DNA from: Phorcus lineatus
Taxonomy: Eukaryota; Mollusca; Gastropoda; Trochida; Trochidae
Assembly (NCBI GenBank): GCA_921293015.1
Contig: OV121091.1
Coordinates: 38,424,839-38,488,838, forward strand
Length of the DNA stretch: 64,000 bases
Direction: 5' to 3'
Position numbers and translations under genes: made by a program. Under the pieces are notes generated by a model. It was not told where the DNA came from, searched no databases, and saw only the letters and a list, made by a program, of their open reading frames with translations. Positions 59,887 through 64,000 of the stretch are shown one piece after another. Within the stretch, counting starts at the first letter, position 1. Each line of letters opens with the position of its first letter.

Positions 59887-60300
59887 GTACAGCATACCAA
59901 AAGTTTGTTCACATGCCTGCATATCCTAGTGCAAATATCATGTAATTTGGGATGTTTGAAGATCCATTATACTATAAAGTAAACTTGATATCATTCCCAA
60001 CAGTTAACCATAGCAGTTTTGGCAGGTCATTAAAGTGACCAGGGTTAAAAATGCCAAAAATACTCATTTTCATTTTTCGCTACAAAATTCATTTGAAATT
60101 ATCAACAGCTTTATAAACAAGTTATGTTTGTTCCCTGGCATGCAATAAGTCAATGTGACTGTGTTGCTTTTTTTCTCAGAGATTGGAACTGGAATATTTT
60201 AATCAAAATTTCAGGAAATCAGAATTTTGAAAACATGATTTCTTCTGTCTATATCAAAATTCGAATTATTGAATGTGAGACAAGAGGACTCGAAAATAAG
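59887..60300 (+). repeat. Dispersed repeat family A, most complete copy
   Basis: It contains both blocks that are separated elsewhere: TGTACAGCATACCAAAAG...CAAATATCATGTAATTTGGG (as at 32722 and, inverted, 37452) and GTTTTGGCAGGTCATTAAAG...CCAGGG (inverted at 33110-33163). The sequence around 60003-60025 corresponds to the transposon insertion point and carries no insertion. Confidence 0.6.
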
Positions 60301-62067
60301 TTAAAGAATATGGTATATATAATATAAATTAAATCTTTCACCCCTATAGACCTGAAAACATATGCTGCAATTTCTCTCCGGCAAATTCTGGAATCATCTG
60401 TAGCATCATGAACAAGGTTTCTGTGGAAGATTAATGCTATGTAAGCTAGGATCCATATCACATCAGAGATGCTGCTTTAAGTTCCATTAGAAAGCACCTG
60501 TTGTGGATCATCTTCTGATAGTGTCCAATACAAATTAATTCTTCAACTTACGCCGGAAAACTTTCACCAAAGAGCATCACCTTGGGAACTTCAGAGGATC
60601 AATTATCAACCACTTGTGTAAGAACACGTGCTTATGCACACTTCAAAAAGACCTAATGGATTTCATTTGCCAAAGTTAAATTGATATCTCAATAAAATTT
60701 GTTTGCACATGATAAGATGGTATTTGAACATCTCTTTGACATATCATGTGCACATCAAGTAAAGTAATTTTAAAATCACATGCAAGATGATGTCTTTTTC
60801 CAGACGTGAAAACTACTGGTATATCTGTATAAAAGTATAATAATATAATAAATATAATATGAATATAATACTGTCAAAAGATCCACAATGTGAATCAGTA
60901 TAGAGATTAACATGAACACACTTAAGCAAACTTTAAGAAAATTTACTTAAACATTGACAGGAATTTTTCAAAGACTCCAAAATGGATCCTCAATCTAGCA
61001 GAGTGATTCTGTGGAAGCTGTAGTAATGCATCTCAGTAAGTTCTTCAGCAAACAGGCACAATGGAAGCAAGTCCATAGCCCTGTACCCATTATAGAATAC
61101 ATGCCCTGGGCACTCATTCCAAATTGCTTCTTCTATAACAGATTGATAACTCTGTCACTGATTTTTTCAAAGATTTTTATCGAACTGCAGTAAAATATCC
61201 GCTATTAGCATCAAATTATCATTCAAATCGGAATTGTAAATGATCATATTTCCTGACTTGATAGAGCCTAATGTTGGTTAACAGTCCATTCTGACAGGGC
61301 TGATGGACGAAGGCGCATACCCACTACAATAATAGATGGAAGTGCAGAGCTTGGGTTCAAGGGAGACATATTCCTGTCAGGCTGACAGAGTAAATTGTCA
61401 CATTAGCTGAACCAAACAGTCATCAGGAGGCTTTATTGCATCTTCAATCTATAATCATCAATTACACGCAACACTCTAAAAATCCAGTACATGATTATCA
61501 CAATACACATCATTTTCCGAAAATGAGAATTGACTTAACTTATCTATCATATTCTGTAACATTACTCTGAAAGTTTAACCAATTATGAGCTTAAAGTTTG
61601 AAGTATTTATTACACAGAGATAAGACGAGGTGTTCTGACAGCACAACATCCCCCGCCAGATTTCTGTTTGATGCTCACTTCATCACCTTAGGAAGCTTTC
61701 AAATGCGCTGTGTATGCAGTATTCGTTTGATAATATAGCATTGTACATTATATACTCATATTTCTGGTACTCTGGGAAAATTCACCATGAACACTCAAAA
61801 ATAGGCAACAGAGAGTATCAGTGTGACATTGACTTAAAAAACCCAACTCCTTTTTGAAAGAAAGAAAATCAATGATTAAAATTTGCATAGTTGAGATTTA
61901 AAAACGGTGACAAAATACTTCATTGGTGATAATAGGATTGTAGCATGAGTTTGATGCTCTTGTAGTAGATATAGAAATGGTAAAAAGGAAGACCGAATAT
62001 GTACACTTTGTACTTTAAATGAAATAGAAGACGAAGACCATTTTCGGTTTGTTTTTTTCCCAGTATA
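60301..62067. other. AT-rich sequence, no gene seen
   Basis: An AATAT-rich run lies at about 60838-60870. The open frame 61011-61193 (+) is unsupported. Confidence 0.45.
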
Positions 62068-62847
62068 TACTGTAAAATCATAATATTTCGCGGGGGTTTA
62101 AATTTTCGCGCTTTTCGCGCAAAGACATAATGCGCGAATAATAAAACATCGCGAAATATTATGGTTATGAACGTGAAGAAAACCAATAACAGACAAATAA
62201 TTTGGTTGACACATTTTATTACTCACAGTAATGTTTGGTTTGTTCATTAATGACGAGTCACTAATTAGAGCTCTCACAAGCGTGTACGCCGATATGCACG
62301 TTGTTTGTTGTGCAAACACAATCATCACAATAATCCGGCCTGGCGGAATCCACTCTTGATCGCCAATATACGTGTCCTGATGTTTTGATTCGTAACGCTT
62401 GAGCTTTGATTCGGTGCTTATTGCGGTACAGGACCCTCGGTTCAAATATGTTTTCTGGTTCGGTATGAAATTTCTTTGAACGAGATCTCGAGGATTCACA
62501 TCATTCAAACACTATTGTTGGGAGTAAAAGATCAAACTATATCGTTCCGAATGTTTACTTCCGGGAAAACTTGGCGACAGGTATCGTTACCACTTCAAAA
62601 CTTGAAGACGTTTAATGACAATAAATAAATAAAATTTTAATCATTGACTCTTTGAATAAATATTATTGTTTTCATTTTTAATTACTACTAGTTTCAGTGT
62701 AAACTATGCTGCACGGTGCATGTAGTTTTGATCACCAAATAATTGCTCTTGCTTGGTCGATATGCGCGAAAATTAAACCCCGCGAATCAGTCATTTTTTA
62801 TGTTTGCGCGAAAATAACACCCCTCGAAAATAAATGATTTTACAGTA
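62068..62847. mobile_element. TA-flanked palindromic element with TACTGTAAAATCAT ends
   Basis: TACTGTAAAATCAT (from 62068) and ATGATTTTACAGTA (to 62847) are a perfect 14-bp inverted repeat with TA as the outermost bases. Inside each end are CG-rich motifs: TTCGCGGGGGTTTAAATTTT and CGCGAAATATTATG on the left, and GCGCGAAAATTAAACCCCGC on the right. The left end forms its own hairpin (about 62080-62162). This resembles the abundant TA-flanked MITE-like elements of marine invertebrates. The middle (62165-62700) is unrelated, less AT-rich sequence with an open frame on the minus strand. Confidence 0.75.
62098..62508 (-). CDS. 136-codon ORF inside the palindromic element (doubtful)
   Basis: It is one of the longest open frames in the window. 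It begins MNDVNPRDLVQRNF, passes SKLKRYESKHQDTYIGDQEW and IPPGRIIVMIVFAQQ, and runs into the CG-rich left end of the element, where the reading (RALCLCAKSAKI) is clearly repeat-derived. No transposase motif or known domain is visible. Upstream on the minus strand, around 62550, is TTTTCCCGGAAGTAAAC (an ETS-like CCGGAAGT). The middle of the element may therefore be captured host DNA, possibly a promoter/first-exon piece. A chance frame is equally possible. Confidence 0.2.
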   Translation of the reverse strand: MNDVNPRDLVQRNFIPNQKTYLNRGSCTAISTESKLKRYESKHQDTYIGDQEWIPPGRIIVMIVFAQQTTCISAYTLVRALISDSSLMNKPNITVSNKMCQPNYLSVIGFLHVHNHNISRCFIIRALCLCAKSAKI

Positions 62848-64000
62848 ATTCATTATGATGTAAATATATAAAATAGTATTACTATGTCTATCCAAGTATT
62901 ATAAAATAGTCTAGTCTAATGGACAGTAAGATTTTTAAGTATTCCTTTCATTCTATTATAGGCATTGACATAGTTTTACTGAAGAAGTCAGGAAAAGATT
63001 TCAGACTATGAAGCACTTCTTATTCTTAAGAAATCAAAATAAATCTGTGGAATTTCTAAGAATTTCAAACATTGTTACTCTCACACATCCACTCCCTAAA
63101 CTCAAAACTTCATTGAAACTATTCTCCAAAATATCTAAAATGCACTAAAGAGAGCAGAGAACATAAAAATCCACAATTCTTGGCACTTCCATTTATTTAA
63201 TAAAAGAGGTTGATAAAATTTCTATTTAGATCTTAAAGAAAAAAATTTTTTTTAAATACTTAATGATCTTTTCTGATATAATAACATTATAAGGATATCG
63301 AAACTGTTCTGGTTCTGAAACAACGAGTACTGAAAAGATACATGATTCTAATGTCTGGTACAAATGTCAGGCCTACTATGTTGTAAAAGCAACTAAAAGC
63401 TGACATTTATGAGGCTCTTGTATGTAATATAAACACATAACAACCAGTTGTACTGTCTTTTCATGGCCCTACACTGTTATCATTTGGTATTAATTGCATA
63501 CACCAAAACAACGTATTCTCGATGAAACTATCACAACAATGGAATTGGTTGCTGAGTCACCAAAGGAGCCTTTATGTTCTCTTTTATTCCAACTGTTTAC
63601 TTGAAATACTTGTAGACTAGTGTTCCAGTGAGCTTGACATGATGGGGTTACAGCCCACCTATGACTGGGTGTAAATACCTGAGCCAACTTTGTGTGCAGA
63701 CTCTTTCAGCGTTGGCACAACTCCTACTGCACAGTTCAAATCCTGTGCACTTAGAGGAACCTACAAATCGATTGGTTAATTGCAAGATGGTGGCCAAATG
63801 AAAATGCATACACTTCTTGGCAGGTATAAAATTGAATTTATTAATGAAAAAAATGTGTGTGTTAGAGCGTAAAATCAAATGTTGGATACTTACACTATAT
63901 GATTGAATGATTGAATAAAATATTCCTCAACATGATTCTTAACTCTCACATCAATGATCTAGCATAATTATAAACTAAAATCATAAAGTCCTACTCAACA
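62848..64000. other. AT-rich sequence, no gene seen
   Basis: The open frames 63490-63878 (-) overlap in different frames without support. CAGTTCAAATCCTG near 63733 resembles a polymerase III box B, but no box A is placed to match. Confidence 0.45.

Noticed and set aside
63733-63746. CAGTTCAAATCCTG as a tRNA gene T arm
   Set aside because: No box A or cloverleaf can be placed upstream at the right distance.

Overview
The window is strongly AT-rich, repeat-laden DNA from an animal nuclear genome. It has no operons, no long open reading frames and no protein that I can identify. Several signs point to a marine invertebrate, most likely a mollusc: non-autonomous elements with an internal ~170-bp array, a GGACAGAC-type microsatellite and a 3' hairpin of CCCCCGC/GCGGGGG type; GTCCCCC...GGGGGAC elements; palindromic TA-flanked elements starting TACTGTAAAATCAT; and many minisatellites. 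This assignment is an inference from repeat style, not from a gene.

Layout. 1-5.8 kb is mostly featureless, except for an old duplicated repeat with a hairpin at its centre (1.27-1.93 kb). 5.8-9.9 kb holds a few less AT-rich patches with splice-like borders that could be small exons (5.80, 8.6-8.8, 9.07, 9.84 kb). 7.5-15.6 kb is a dense tandem-repeat district: two parts of one 170-bp-unit element (7.54-8.0 and 11.5-12.3 kb), a 59-67-bp array with a 192-bp higher-order period (10.65-11.47 kb), a 64-bp array of 21 full units (12.57-14.0 kb), a 143-bp array (14.78-15.2 kb) and a ~184-bp duplication (15.3-15.6 kb). 15.6-23.3 kb is unique sequence with one exon-like patch (17.2-17.3 kb). At 23.35-24.53 kb are a 148-bp tandem repeat and a complete GTCCCCC-type element. 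A tRNA-like SINE head lies at 27.65 kb. At 30.15-31.76 kb a GGTGA microsatellite runs into a 52-bp minisatellite of about 27 units.

The clearest discrete object is a 3.26-kb transposon-like element at 33166-36425. It has 25-bp perfect terminal inverted repeats, TA on both sides, extra copies of the terminal CCGAGGTTCGGACA motif just inside the ends, and a second, internal inverted repeat of ~570 bp around a 1.1-kb spacer. Both internal arms keep the same short reading frame. It sits inside an older repeat whose relative near 60 kb looks like the unoccupied site.

Further right are an 11-codon-period minisatellite (38.2-38.6 kb), two copies of a dispersed repeat (37.7 and 40.5 kb, with a third inverted at 14.2 kb), an 86-bp duplication, a 21-bp array and three palindromes (44.7-47.1 kb), a 22-bp array (52.0 kb), a 123-bp duplication (56.7 kb) and a 780-bp TA-flanked palindromic element (62.07-62.85 kb). 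Exon-like patches occur at 50.2 (-), 53.2 (+) and 57.3 kb (-).

No gene set that works together can be read here. The window is best seen as intron and/or intergenic DNA shaped by non-autonomous transposons and tandem-repeat expansion. Exon calls are low-confidence suggestions based on open frame plus splice-like borders.
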